This document shows, piece by piece, positions 22,076 through 40,230 of a stretch of 64,000 nucleotides of DNA. Position 1 is the stretch's first letter. Every line of letters starts with the position of its first letter. Under the pieces are notes generated by a model. It saw only the letters and a list, made by a program, of their open reading frames with translations. It was not told the DNA's origin and did not search any database. Position numbers and translations under genes: made by a program. Origin of the DNA: Inia geoffrensis (lineage: Eukaryota; Chordata; Mammalia; Artiodactyla; Iniidae); assembly GCA_036417435.1 (NCBI GenBank), contig CM070903.1, positions 81,895,501 through 81,959,500 on the forward strand, in the 5' to 3' direction.

Positions 22076-25000
22076 ATGCAGGCATTTCTAAAAGGCACAT
22101 CCATCAGCAGTAAACCACCATTGACTAAGGATCGAGGAGTAGCTGTCACTGCCAGAAGTAGTGGAGAGAACAAGAAAGCCAAACCTGTTCCGTGGGTGGA
22201 AAAATAGTAAGAACGCTTTTGTTTTTGTTGAAATAGTTAATAAATTATCTCTCTGACCAGTTTTGATCACTTTTTTTTTTTTAATTTAAGAGGAGGATGA
22301 TTTACCTTGTTTAAATGTTGCCTTAAAAGTCACCCAATTATATAAGTCATAGAACCTTGGAACTGAAATGTACCTTAGAATAATTTGGTTGAATTCACGT
22401 ATTTTCTGAGTGAACTACAGCCTTCTCTGTAACTCAGGTCTACGGTTTTGGGGGCTGGGATACAGCAGTGAAGAAAACAGTTTCTGTAAGCTCTTAGGAG
22501 TTCGACTTATGTCCACGTAATCTGTTCCTCTTTTCATTACTGATAGCTGAAAATTGTTGAGTTTTTGTTTATACATTTTTGGCAAAAACAGCACCTAAAG
22601 TGGCTCTTAAATTTCAGTCAGCTAAGTGATATTATAACAAGTAGTCGGAACCCCTGGTGTACCCTCAGTTATTACCAAAGGATTACAGGTTACTTATAAG
22701 GCAAGTAAGGCCCTCATAAGTTTTGTTTGGCACCAACAATGCTTTTAAAAATGGGAAATTTCACATAAAAGTCTAGAAACTTTTCATTAAATTAATTAGA
22801 CAGGGGGAAAAAATCTAGATTTTCAGACTCAGGAGACTAGGCAGCACTAGATTCAAGTTCTCACCTGAAAACACTTAGATAGATGTGTGTACTACTCATT
22901 TTGGAAAGGTCATATGTTCCTTACTTCACCATAGTCCCTACTAGTGTCTCTTGTCTTACACTCGAATTCTTCCCTCTTGTTATCTGCCTGGACTCTGCAG
23001 GTATTTGAATATGAAACCATGGTTTATAATATACACTGGTTTTCCAAGATAACATTATCTGACATAAAATATCTGCCTGGAGTTGGCCTGATTAGTTAGA
23101 AAAGTATAAATCAAAGAAAAACTTTTGTTTAGTTAGCTAAGCACAGAGCCTGACTTAGGGTTGGGAGTATAACTTCGTTTAACATCATTAGTTAACAATG
23201 TAAGACAAAAATTACACTCCATATTCGTTAAGCTTGTTATTTTGTTAACCCTCAATGAAGTGAATAGGTATGCAATTTTTGTGCAGTTAGGTGATAGGAG
23301 AAATTGGTATTAAACCATTAACAACATAGTAACATATATGTAACTGTTACCTATCTTGAGGTTGCTAAATAGGTCTCCCTTTTCAGTTTAGGGGCACGTT
23401 GTCAAAACATAATATTACTTCCTAGGCAAATGTTCATTTTACATTTTGAACCAGTTGGCATTTGTGATGTTGTAAAATCCTTTTGCATAGTTTTTATAAG
23501 CACAACAGATAACAAGCAATGCATCTGGAAAAGTGAAAAATTACTTCATTCCTCAGTATATATTTGCATAAAGTAAATGTAGATGGGGTTTCCACATCCA
23601 ATTATGAAAGTTTCTCATTTCATACTGATATGAGAGAGTTATCATTGATATTTTAGCAAAAGGAGAGACTTCTGTGGCTACTATAATACACTGAATAACT
23701 TCTCTCTCTCTTTTTTCTCCAGTCGCCCAAAATATGTGGATGAAGTTGCTTTCCAGGAAGAAGTGGTTGCAGTGCTAAAAAAGTCTTTAGAAGGAGCTGA
23801 TGTGAGTAGCAGATGCTGTCTATAGTCATTGGGAGATTTAATTTATTCACCCTCTTCCTTTATAGCCTCCGGCCCCCTTTAAATACTATCCTGTATATAC
23901 AGTAGGCCCTCGATTACTATTTGTACAATGGATGATTAGTTCAACAAATATTTGTTGAGCATCTCCTTTTCTGTTCTATGACATTGTTATATGGTACTCA
24001 AGTGGAGATCATTGAGCAAGACAGGCTAGGTCCCTTTGCTCGTGAGCTTTTATTTTGGTGGGGAGAGACACAGAAGAATAAACATGTAAGCAAAATAAAT
24101 TATAGAATTATAGATAATGATATAGGCACTATAAGGGAGAGTCAAAGATTCTTTGACCGTATGATTGCTCACCTAATTTTAGGATTTGGTTTGAACTACA
24201 ATATAAAAAAAATTGAGTCTTTAGTTCTGCTTATGGCATCATGTCCGCTGCTGTGATATGTGGGATAAAATGTCATTGAGTGACTTGCATTTTAGATTAA
24301 TTCAAAGACAAACCATATGAAGAATTAGCAATTTAAAATTGTATATGATAAAATGTTTTAAGAACTTAGTGGAGGGCTTCCCTGGTGGCGCAGTGGTTGA
24401 GAGTCCGCCTGCCGATGCAGGGGACACGGGTTCGTGCCCCGGTCCGGGAAGGTCCCACATGCCGTGGAGTGGCTGGGCCCGTGAGCCATGGCCGCTGAGC
24501 CTGCGCGTCCGGAGCCTGTGCTCCACAATGGGAGAGGCCACAACAGTGAGAGGCCCGCGTACAGCAAAAAAAAAAAAAGAACTTAGTGGAGGAAGGGAAA
24601 CAGTTGCAGGTGAAAGTGGGATGTAGTTTTTACTTCATTTCCAAGATTTTCTTCCCTCCTCTCAACCTGGCTGCTTTGAATTAGAGGTTCTTTGGTTTTT
24701 GCTGCCATTGGTCTCTTCCTGGAATTACACTGCAACAGTATATATTTTGAAAGAAGTTATATTTATAAAACTGTTGAAAATCTTTTTCTTTACCAGTATT
24801 TTTTTGATTTGATCCAAATATCTTTAGCTTTTAATTTTATAATAGTATACAATTTAAATTGCATGGTAATATTTACACAGATTGCAGGACATGATGGTTT
24901 TTTTGGTTTTGTTTTGTTGCTGTATGCGTGCCTCTCACTGTTGTGGCCTCTCCTGTTGGGGAGCACAGGCTCCGGACGCGCAGGCTCAGGCATGTGGGAT

Positions 25001-28000
25001 CTTCCTGGACCGGGGCACGAACCCGTGTCCCCTGCATCAGCAGGCGGACTCTCAACCACTGCGCCAACAGGGTAGCCCCATGATGTATTTTAATTGCTGG
25101 GATTCTCAACTCTTTAGGCAAATGTAGTGGGATTATGATCCAGTTCTTTATACCATCTAATTTATGAGGCTGAACTAAGAACTTTCTTCTTTATCCACTT
25201 GTTTAATGATTTGTTTCTTTTCAAACTTAAGTTTTTTGAAACTTAAAGTTGAAGTAATTTTTTTAACTCTAAAGAGTAAAGGAAAAAATTCATTCCTTCA
25301 TTTATATTAAAGGGTTTTACAGTAAAATTATAAGAGATTTTTCAGAAATCAATTTTTAAAACTAGTCCATGTACAGTTCTTGAATGTATATATATATATA
25401 TATATATCAGACTGTTACATAATGTAGGGTTTAGTAACTTAAGCATGTTTTAAAGAATTTAAATTATTGTAATAGTTGACTGGATGAATCATTACAACTA
25501 CTGAGGTAGTTGGATCAAAATAACAGTTACAACCTTAAAAATGAAGACGCCTAGGAGGCTTTGCTTTTGTTTTTATTTTTATTTATTTTTATATATATAT
25601 ATATTTAAAATGTATTTATTTCTTTATTTATGGCTGTGTTGGGTCTTCGTTTCTGTGCATGGGCTTTCTCTAGTTGTGGCAAGCGGGGGCCACTCTTCAT
25701 CACGGTGCGCAGGCCTCTCACTATCGTAGCTTCTGTTGTTGTGGAGCACAGGCTCCAGACGCACAGGCTCAGTAATTGTGGCTCACGGGCCCAGCCGCTC
25801 CGCGGCATGTGGGATCTTCCCAGACCAGGGCTCGAACCTGTGTCCCCTGCATTGGCAGGCGGACTCTCAACCACTGCGCCACCAGGGAAGCCCTGCTTTT
25901 GTTTTTAAATAGTGAATCTCATAGTTTGTATCTTAAGCTGTATGTTACCAGTGTAACAGCAATAGTCTTTTAACTAATACATTTATATGTTGGTTTATTT
26001 ACTTGGTGCATACTTAGTACTGTGGGAGATGCTGAGAATATAGATGTGAATAGAACAAATAAGGTTCTTGACCTTCTCAAGCTTCTCATATAGTGAGGTG
26101 AATGGGTATTTTACAATTAAACCCAACAGTTACATAAATAACAATAAATAATTGCAAATTACATCAAGTGCAACAAAGACCAGTGAGAGAATAACAGAGG
26201 AGACCCTCTTTAGATTGGGAGGTCAGGGAAGGCTTCTGACTTGTAATGCAGTAGGAGTTGCCAGACAGAAGAATGGAGTCAGACCCCAGCTCATGGGGGA
26301 CAGCATACATGCAGGCCAGAAAGTGCTTAGCTGTTGGAGGCCATTGTAAGTTGGAACTTAGAAAGTGAGAGAGGTGGTGAGCAGATCATGGACATCCTTG
26401 TAGGTTATGGTAAGCAGGGTGATTTTTTTGGTCTGTTTTGTTTTTCTAAGTGGAGTATGAATACAGTGAATAGCTTTAAGTAGCAAGCAGAGTGGCACCT
26501 GATTTGGGTGAAGAATGAATGGATGGGAAGGGGGGAAGGTTAGGTAAGAGTGGAAGCAAATAAACTATACTGCTTAGTTTCCTATGTGCAGTGATTTCCG
26601 TACATGAAAGAAATGTATAGTTTTACGGAGAAAGACAAATATATATCACTTATATTCGGAATATAAAAGAAAATGATACAAATGAACCTATTTACAAAAC
26701 AAACAGAATTAGTGAACAAACTTAATGGTTACCAGGGGGGAAGCGTTGGTGGGGGGATAGATTGGGAGTTTAGGGTTGACATGTACACATTGCTATATTT
26801 AAAATAGATAACCAACAAGGACCTGCTATATAGCATAGGGAACTCTGCTCAACACTCTGTAATAACCTAAATGGGAAAATAATTTGAAAAAGAATAGATA
26901 TATGTATAACTGAATCACTCTGCTGTACACCTGAAACACACAGCATTGTAAATCAGCTGGACTCCAATATGAAATAAAATTAAAAGAATGTACAGTTTAA
27001 TTACAGTGCTCATTAAAATTTAGTACATTTTAATCTGTACCACAGATCAGTTGCCTATTTTGATAGGGACCAAGCCAGCTAGACTTAAGGTATAAAAGAA
27101 GATAACTAGTTATTTAATCTTATCCTGTCTTCCGCTGATGAAATCTCCCTGATACATGCGGGTATCCCTACAGGCAGGGTATGTAATCATGATGTGGACC
27201 ACGGCCTGGCACTTAAAAGATGCTTGGTTTTTTTAATATTTCTGTTCTTGGAACTTTAGCTCATGCAAAGCCCCAGTATGCCATTTTCATTCCTTTTTCC
27301 TCAGTATTGGCGAAACCCAATTTGGTCTGTGTTCCTTTTGAAGCAACTGACATCCTTATAAAATATAAAATCTTGCCCAGTCCTGAGCCTAAGTGTGGGA
27401 TAGGGAACTGACAGAAGCCTAGTATTCCCTTCAGAAATAAGAGGTTTTTAATTCCAGCTTTGAAAATCCCACCTAAGTATTAGATTAGGTGTAGACCAAT
27501 CATAAATATTGATTCAGCTTAAGATATTAGAAAGATCTCTTAGGGAAAAATGATGGTGTTTGTGAAAAAGCAGGATTTAGTACTGTTATTACTATGATAC
27601 CAGTTATATTAAGAAATCCTTGTATTCAGATATATATGCCCTATTAGGGAGGTCATTGCACTGTTCCATAGACATTTTCAGTCACTTTCACCTATTTGTG
27701 CCAGAATACAATTTTTAAAAAAATAAAATTTAACTTCTACAGCTCCCTAATCTCTTGTTTTACGGCCCACCTGGAACTGGAAAAACATCCACTATTTTGG
27801 CAGCAGCTAGGGAACTCTTTGGGTAAGTTGAAATCTCTCCCTCTTTTTTAAAGACTTGACGCTAAGAATATCTGGTACTGCTTTTCATTCTCTAAAACTT
27901 TGCATTTGGTTTTTCTGTGAGGTTGTTGGGTTTATTTTTGTTATGAATTTTTTAATAATCCAGCTGGCCCATTTCCAGTTCCTCCCTTCCAATAAATTAG

Positions 28001-31000
28001 CTTGCCTGTATCTTTTGTAACCTTTATCCTGAACCTTGTTCAAATGTTTGAGTGTACTACAAGGAGCCTTGCGATTTTTTTCATCACTTTAACTCTTTCA
28101 TTATGATTTTGGAAACCAGAAGACCCTATCTCCAGTCATACTGATAGTTTCATGACTTTTAGTGGTCGTGTTCACATCTGTCATAGAATTTGCTATTTGA
28201 TGCTACTGATGCGCACCACCCCTTCTTGAGTTCCTTCTTGCTCTGGACTTGCCAGGGCCTGCCTGTCGAGTGGCTAGGCCAGCTCCTTGCCCTCAAGTAT
28301 CCTGAGTATAAGCAGAGTGTGTGGTAGTTGAGGCAGTATGGTTTGAGGTACAGTAGAAAATCTCTGTGAGCCACCTTCTTATACAGTCCTAGACTGACTG
28401 TCTCGGCTTAGCCAACTGTTGTGGTAGAGGAGCCCTTTACCTAAGGTTAAAAGACACGTATCAGCCATGTCTGATATCTGTGCAACATGCGCCAACATAA
28501 CAAAGCCTATCTTTAATTAATCCAGAATTTTAATATCAGGCATATGGCCTAAGGGTACATCTGAAATCCTACACATGAAGATAATTAGATGCCTCTGAAA
28601 CCACCAAATATATAAGGATAATCAGTTCTGTTGAATGTGAAGGACAACAAAAGGGGAAGCTGCTCTGAACTGAGGATTTTATTTGACAGCAACTTTCATT
28701 TTCCCAAGGAAATTTTAATAGCTTTTTTGAGTATTCTACAACTCAATCAGATCCAGTCTGAATCACCCTTAGCGATGTAGTCATCATGAAACTGTTAAGT
28801 ATAGTTTATTATTGGTTGTTCTACAGTAGGTTAGTCCAAATTACATAACTTGTATTTTTTTTAATGTTTGTCTTGATAGACCTAAAAGGACTTAACTATA
28901 AATTCCACATTTGATAGTATATGTGGTTTTAAAATAGAAAATACATGCACAGAGCTTTCTAGATGTTTATGCTCATAGAAAAATGCGTAGGATATCATGC
29001 TATTTAGGAAAAATAAAGACGAAATCCCAACTCTTGTTCTTTTTTCTATTAAAAAAATATACACATATATATAGAAAATAAACTGGAAGGAAGTCTTCCC
29101 AACAGGTCTGGCAGTGTGTGTCGGCTGTTTTTATGTTGCGTTCTCAGATTTTCCTACAGTTACTTTTAATAATTTGTTTTTTAAAAACTCACTTAAAAAT
29201 TAACTGTTCATGTTTGATCCAGTAATTTTCCTTACAGCAAATTACTTTATGGAAATAATTCAAAATGTGCTACATTGCAGATTTAAAATTGTAACGTATC
29301 TAAAACTATCTAAATGTCTGATAACAGAAGGATGTTAAGTAAATTAAATGATGGTACAATCTTAGGTTAGAAAGTCATATAGCTATTAAAATGGTTTTTA
29401 CAGTGTTTATCATGACATGGCAAGATGCTTATGATACAGTCCAAAGTGGAAAATTGATTTAAAATTTAGTACATTATGTGATATCATTTTTTTAAATGCG
29501 TGGAAAAAAGCCAGAATGTTAACTGTATGCCTTTGCAAAAGAGAAAATACAGAATGAATTGTATACCTTCTCTTCATATTGTTTAGTAGGTATATTTTAA
29601 ACTACTGAAAAATGTACAAATGTTAAAATAGGGTTTAAACCTGGGTTACTTATATGCTCTATGATGTTTCATAATTTTTTTTCATTTTGACATAGGCCTG
29701 AACTTTTTCGATTAAGAGTTCTTGAGTTAAATGCATCTGATGAACGTGGAATACAAGTAGTTAGAGAGAAAGTGAAGAATTTTGCCCAATTAACTGTGAC
29801 AGGAAACCGTTCAGAGTAAGTAAGCTCATCTTCCCTTCTATACCATCTCATTGTATTTGTTTAAAAAACATGTTTCTGCCAGATTTTCAACTTCTTTTTC
29901 ATGTTAGATTTTATTTTTATCTAAACTATTTAAACCTAGAAATGACCTTTCCATTATAGTAACTAATTTTAAGTTGTTTAGCTGTCAAGGGTTTTTAATC
30001 GGTATTTGTCTAAGGAGTATTTATTAACCAAATGTGATGGTTTGGTCATACACTCATAATAAAAATCCTGATTTTTGCTATTATGTTATTTTTTAAAAGT
30101 CCCATCATATATCCTAAGCTTCAGTGTATATTTCATAGTTGGTGACAATGTAAAGCCTTGTCCAAACTGGGACACTTTTAGTGAAAAAGGAGTTGTTACT
30201 AACAATAATTCAATAGGGGTGTTTACGCAACTGTGTATACTCCTTAGGTGGCAAAGTTCCAAGGTTAAATTTTTGGTACCTGGCATATATTTAAATTTAT
30301 ATCAGAGCACACTTAGGAATTTGTAGAAAGTGAATAACTCAATTTTTGATATCCACCTTGGACTGACAATGTATATAAATCACATACATGATAAGGGACT
30401 CAGATCAAGAATAAATAACCCTTACAACTCAATAATAAAAAGACAACCCAATTTAAAAATGGGCAAAGGATCTGAATAGACATTACTCTAAGGAAAATAC
30501 ATAAATGGTCAATAAGCATATCAAAACATGCTCATCAGCATCATGAGCCATTAGAGAAATGCAAATCAAACCCATGATGAAATACCACTTTACACCCACT
30601 AGGATGGCTGTAATCAAAAAGACAGAAAATAGGGCTTCCTTGCTGGCTGAGAGTCTGCCTGCCGACGCAGGGGACACGGGTTCGTGCCCCGGTCTGGGAA
30701 GATCCCACATGCCGCGGAGCGGCTGGGCCCGTGAGCCATGGCCGCTGAGCCTGTGCGCCGCAACAGGAGAGGCCACGACAGTGAGAGGCCCGCATATCGC
30801 AAAAAAAAAAAAGAACGGAAATAACAAGTATTAGCAAGGATGTGGAGAAATTGGAACCCTTACACATTGCTGGTTGGAATGTAAAATGGTGCAGCCATCT
30901 TGAAAACAGTTTGGCAGTTCCCCTATGAGTTACCATATGACCCAGCAATTCCAGTCCTAGAATATATATTGACAAAGAATGAAAACATATACACATGTAC

Positions 31001-33956
31001 ACAAATGTTCATAGCAGCATTATTCATAGTAATCAAAACATGGAAACAACCCAGTATCCATCAACTAAAGAATGGATGAATGAAACATAGTATATCCATC
31101 CATTTGCCATAGTATTTGACAATAAAAAGAAATGAAGTAATGATATGCTACATGAATGAACCTTGAAAACATTTAAGTGAAAGAAGCCAATCACAAAAGA
31201 CAATGTATTAAGTTGACAACATGTAGTTCCATTTATATGAAGTGCCCAGAATAGACAAATCTGTGGGAACAGCAAGTAGAGATTCCTGATTGCCTATGGC
31301 TGGGACAGTTGGGAGAAAAAAATGACTCCTGAGGGTCACAGGGTTTCCTTTTGGGGTGATAAGAATGTTCTAAAATTAGATTGTGATAATGATGTGTGAA
31401 TTATAACTTTGTGTTTCTCTGAATCAGCGGGAAGCCATGTCCTCCTTTTAAAATTGTGATCCTGGATGAAGCAGATTCTATGACCTCAGCTGCTCAGGCA
31501 GCTTTAAGACGCACCATGGAGAAAGAGTCTAAAACCACCCGATTCTGTCTCATCTGTAACTATGTCAGTCGGTATGTATAATGCCCTCAAGGTGGATGCA
31601 AGGCAGCCTTGATAGGCCCAAATAGGGAGAGAAAAAATTTAAATGTTTCAAGGCCACATTAGTTTCTCCATCAACTCTTGATTTGTTCTTGACAAAAATG
31701 AGTTCTTCTGGGGAGTTTCTTCTTTAGACACTGACTTGTTTTTTCCAATATTTTACAGAATAATTGAACCTCTGACCTCTAGATGTTCTAAATTCCGCTT
31801 CAAACCTCTGTCAGATAAAATTCAACAGCAGCGATTACTAGACATCGCTGGTAAAGAACATATCAAAATTAGCAATGAGGTAATCACTATTATTACTATT
31901 GTAAATTACTAATTCCTTTGATTAATGCTTATGAAGAGGCCCTTCCTGAACGTCGAATTTGTGTTGCTTCAATTTCTGATTCTTCAGGCAAAGCTAAGCT
32001 AAATAAACAATGTCTAGGAATTACTGGTTCAGCCTTTCTGTTGCTACTAGAAGTTTATTATCTGTCAATACTTCAGAGACCCAAAGTTGAGGCAGATTTC
32101 ATGTTAGGATGCAAATTCTGCGACAGCCAATCTCTGCATGACAGCATACTCCACTTGTCATTACCCATACTCCATTGCAAGGACTAATTTGGTATGATGA
32201 AATTCTGGCATTTAATAGAATGTATAGGCCCTTATTCATTATAACAGAACTTAACTGTAATTTGAATTCTCCTTGCTGTATGTAATCATGGCTGTCTCCA
32301 TGAATTCTGCCACTATAGAACTGACATTCCCTCAAAAATGGAAATAGATTTTGTTTTTCCCCAATACATCCTTAATTGGCCATAACAGGTTAAAGAAGTT
32401 TTTTCTCTTCAGGGACTAGCTCATCTTGTGAAAGTGTCAGAAGGAGACTTAAGGAAAGCCATTACATTTCTTCAAAGTGCTACTCGATTAACAGGTGGAA
32501 AGGAGGTCACAGAAAAGGTTATCACAGACATTGCTGGGGTAAGAGCATGGATATTCTGAAATTTTTAGTTTGCTTTTTTGTGGCTTTTAGAAAATTTTTA
32601 TATATATATAATATATAAAATATATATATGGAGTTCTTATTATGTGCTTAGTTTCATTCAGGCTGCTGTAACAAATGCCATAGGCTGAGTGGCTTATAAA
32701 CAAAAATATCAGTTCCAGAGGCTGGGAATCCAAGATCAAGGTGCCCAGATTCAGTGCCTGAGGACACACTTCCTAGTTGAGTAGACTCCTAATTCACAGA
32801 TGGACTTTACCTCCTTGCACCGTCCTGTGGCAAAAAGCAGCCTTCTGAGCCTTTTTTAGGAGCACTAATCCCATTCATGAGGGTTCCACTCTCCTATCAA
32901 CCTGCCAAAGGTGCCACCTCCAAATACATTAGGGATTTTTAACATGAATTTTGAGGGAATATAAACATTTGTACCATTCTGGGAGTTAGCAGAATGCTTC
33001 AGGCAGGCAGGGATGTGGCAGATATCAGATATATAACGTATCTAACAGATGTCAGATATGTTAACAGATATCCCTTTCTTTATAAAGGAAAAAGGGTCAT
33101 ATCCAACTTATAATTAAATCATTAAAGGAATTCTCTTGTGCTGCACCCTTGTCTTCAGGTTTCATTTTGTATTGTAATGAAACTTAAACCAACCCATCTC
33201 TGCATTTTGTTAGCGGCATCTTAAAAACAGGATGTTTCCAGAGTTTGTTTCAGGTCCAGTAGCTTTCTCCATCACCTATCTGGAGACCAGATGAGCATAA
33301 GGCTTAAAGCTGACCCTTTTTCAGTTCTTTGCCCTCCCAACTCCGTATGTATGGGTTCAGTATCAGGTTAACAGTTCCACGCCTGAAGTGGCACATGTCC
33401 TGTAGCATAGAACACCAGGGAGTTTGCAAAGGCTTGGCAGAGAAACAAGTCAACCGTCTTCACCCAGAAACTTTATGCTTTATTTTTGATTAATTCTTTC
33501 ATTATTTTAGGTAATACCAGCTGAAACAATTGATGGAGTATTTGCTGCATGTCAGAGTGGCTCTTTTGACAAACTAGAAGCTGTGGTAAAGGTAAAGACA
33601 CTTTACTAACCTGGGGGGGAGGGACGGAAATCATACCAACATCATTTTCTTTTCTGCTACAGGACTTAATAGATGAGGGTCATGCAGCAACTCAGCTTGT
33701 AAATCAACTTCATGATGGGGTTGTAGAAAATGATAACCTTTCTGATAAACAGAAATCTGTTATTACAGAAAAACTTGCTGTAAGTAGGCATCTTCTACAT
33801 TTCAGCACAGTGTACACACCTGAAAGGGAAATTACTTACTAATCTTTCATTTTCTTGTAGGAAGCTGATAAATGTTTAGCAGATGGTGCTGATGAGCATC
33901 TACAGCTGATCGGCCTCTGTGCAACTGTCATGCAGCAGTTAACTCAGAATTGTTAA
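22076..33956 (+). CDS. RFC4: Replication factor C subunit 4 (clamp-loader small subunit), 364 aa, ten coding exons
   Basis: RFC4 is a subunit of the nuclear RFC complex, which uses ATP to load the PCNA clamp at primer-template junctions in replication and repair. Coding exons: 22076-22206, 23723-23801, 27743-27822, 29696-29815, 31428-31571, 31759-31879, 32413-32538, 33511-33591, 33663-33779 and 33861-33956. Every intron is GT-AG, and the pieces sum to 1095 nt, exactly 365 codons with TAA. Walker A GPPGTGKT is at residues 78-85, Walker B ILDEAD at 148-153, the clamp-loader SRC motif at 192-194 and the sensor-2 GDLRKA at 236-241. ATG 22076 is chosen because it begins the family N-terminus MQAFLKGTS. 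The exon carrying it starts at about 22064 after CTGGTCAG. Compared with the human protein as I remember it, there is one extra residue, near 318 (GAAAATGATAAC). The gene is convergent with EIF4A2. Confidence 0.97.
24375..24576 (+). mobile_element. CHR-type SINE, full length, in RFC4 intron 3
   Basis: Young-looking forward SINE with an A tail. Target-site duplication AAGAACTTAGTGGAG at 24360-24374 and again right after the tail at about 24577-24592. Sense to RFC4. Confidence 0.93.
24897..25078 (-). mobile_element. CHR-type SINE with internal deletion, in RFC4 intron 3
   Basis: Reverse SINE flanked by a short CATGATG repeat (24890-24896 and 25079-25085). Relative to the full-length copies it lacks the segment containing the GGCCATGGCTCACGGGCCC block, so the body jumps from the GCAGGCTCAG part to the CATGTGGGATC part near 24990. 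Confidence 0.88.
25385..25407. repeat. (TA)n microsatellite
   Basis: Perfect alternating TA run inside RFC4 intron 3. Confidence 0.9.
25576..25893 (-). mobile_element. CHR-like SINE, long form, in RFC4 intron 3
   Basis: Reverse-oriented long SINE with a TA-rich tail region at 25590-25605. Target-site duplication TGCTTTTGTTTTTA at 25562-25575 and 25894-25907. Confidence 0.9.
25980..26440. repeat. L2-like ancient LINE remnant in RFC4 intron 3
   Basis: Words such as GTGGGAGATGCTGAGAATAT and AAGGTTCTTGACCTTCTCAA are typical of decayed L2 elements. Similar material is present near 23940-24060. Family call is approximate. Confidence 0.45.
26625..26984 (+). mobile_element. LINE-1 3' end in RFC4 intron 3
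   Basis: 5'-truncated L1 of about 360 bases, ending in AATAAAATTAAAAG. Imperfect target-site duplication AATGTATAGTTTTA before and AATGTACAGTTTAA after. Sense to the host gene. Confidence 0.85.
27823..29695. other. RFC4 intron 4, no separate gene
   Basis: A/T-rich intron. The part near 29230-29560 resembles an old LINE 3' region. I see no snoRNA boxes or other RNA gene. Confidence 0.5.
30405..31420 (+). mobile_element. Old LINE-1 segment filling the end of RFC4 intron 5, interrupted by a SINE
   Basis: The first half (about 30405-30631) is L1 ORF2-like, with CCCAATTTAAAAATGGGCAA and AATACCACTTTACACCCACT. The second half (about 30825-31400) continues the same element through GGTTGGAATGTAAAATGGTG to AGAATGTTCTAAAATTAGAT near its 3' end. 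A CHR SINE splits it. The element extends almost to the splice acceptor of the 31428 exon. Confidence 0.8.
30632..30812 (+). mobile_element. CHR-type SINE nested in L1, with a deletion in the head
   Basis: Forward SINE lacking the usual GGTGGCGCAGTGGTT part of the tRNA-like head (A-box region) and part of the body. It sits inside the older L1. Flanks AAAGACAGAAAATA and AAAGAACGGAAATAA are similar enough to be a decayed target-site duplication. Confidence 0.85.
32598..32632. repeat. TA-rich microsatellite in RFC4 intron 8
   Basis: Alternating TATA/ATAT runs directly before the MaLR LTR relic. Confidence 0.85.
32648..32975 (+). mobile_element. MaLR (MST/MLT-like) LTR relic in RFC4 intron 8
   Basis: Contains the family order CAGGCTGCTGTAACAAATGC, CAGTTCCAGAGGCTGGGAAT, CCAAGATCAAGGTGCC and a CACCTCCAAATACATTAGG end segment. 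This is typical of MaLR LTRs in sense orientation. Confidence 0.75.
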
Positions 33957-33992
33957 AACATATTCAGCATGTATTTTTGTGAACAATTTAAA

Positions 33993-33998
33993 AATAAA
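33993..33998 (+). terminator. RFC4: RFC4 poly(A) signal
   Basis: AATAAA 37 bases after the RFC4 stop codon, giving a 3' UTR of only about 60 bases. Cleavage is expected near 34010-34020. Confidence 0.9.
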
Positions 33999-34011
33999 AT
34001 GACTAAATCAC

Positions 34012-34654
34012 CTTTAAAGTGAATATACAATTTATTTAACATTCAAACTTCATTAAGACATGTGCAATATGGCAATTTTACTGGGGTAAACGTTTAACCC
34101 TATCTAGGATGATTGCTTGCTGGGGCTTAGCAACAGGGTCCAGTTCACACTTAGCACTAATTAAATACTTTATTGAATAAATATAATACCAAACAAAATG
34201 CATTCAAATGCTTTCTAAAAAAATCAATTTTAAAGGCCTTTCTATTCAGGCTAATGACAAACACAATAAAGGTAGATATGCTAGCTTAACATAATTGGCT
34301 GATTTTATACAGCACTTATATCTTTTAGTCCACAAGTATATTATTAAATGATAGAGAACATCTAATACAACCATTTCTACAGAACTAGGAAATAAATTTC
34401 TAAGAAAGAAAGATTTTACAGACCCCATCTTTTATACCCACCCCAACAGTCTAACTCTAAAGAGGATAAAGCCAACGACTTTCCTCACAAGAGCTCACGA
34501 CTAATGTCGCTTTGCTATCAAAATCTGTATTTCTGATCCGTTATGAGCATTGAGACAAGATTCAAATATTCCCAAAGAAAGAAGCACAATGCACGTTGTG
34601 ATCGCCTTTTCAGCAACAGCGAGCACTGCATTCCAAACTATCTCATCCCAGGAA
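34012..34654 (-). other. EIF4A2: EIF4A2 3' UTR
   Basis: A/T-rich sequence between the EIF4A2 stop codon and the most distal poly(A) signal. There is no repeat insertion inside it, consistent with a retained UTR. Confidence 0.75.
34031..34036 (-). terminator. EIF4A2: EIF4A2 poly(A) signal
   Basis: TTTATT on the + strand, AATAAA on the - strand. With the stop at 34655 this gives a 3' UTR of roughly 640 bases and cleavage near 34005-34020. A second AATAAA on the - strand lies at about 34169-34174 and could give a shorter 3' UTR. Confidence 0.8.
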
Positions 34655-40230
<5,576 letters not shown>

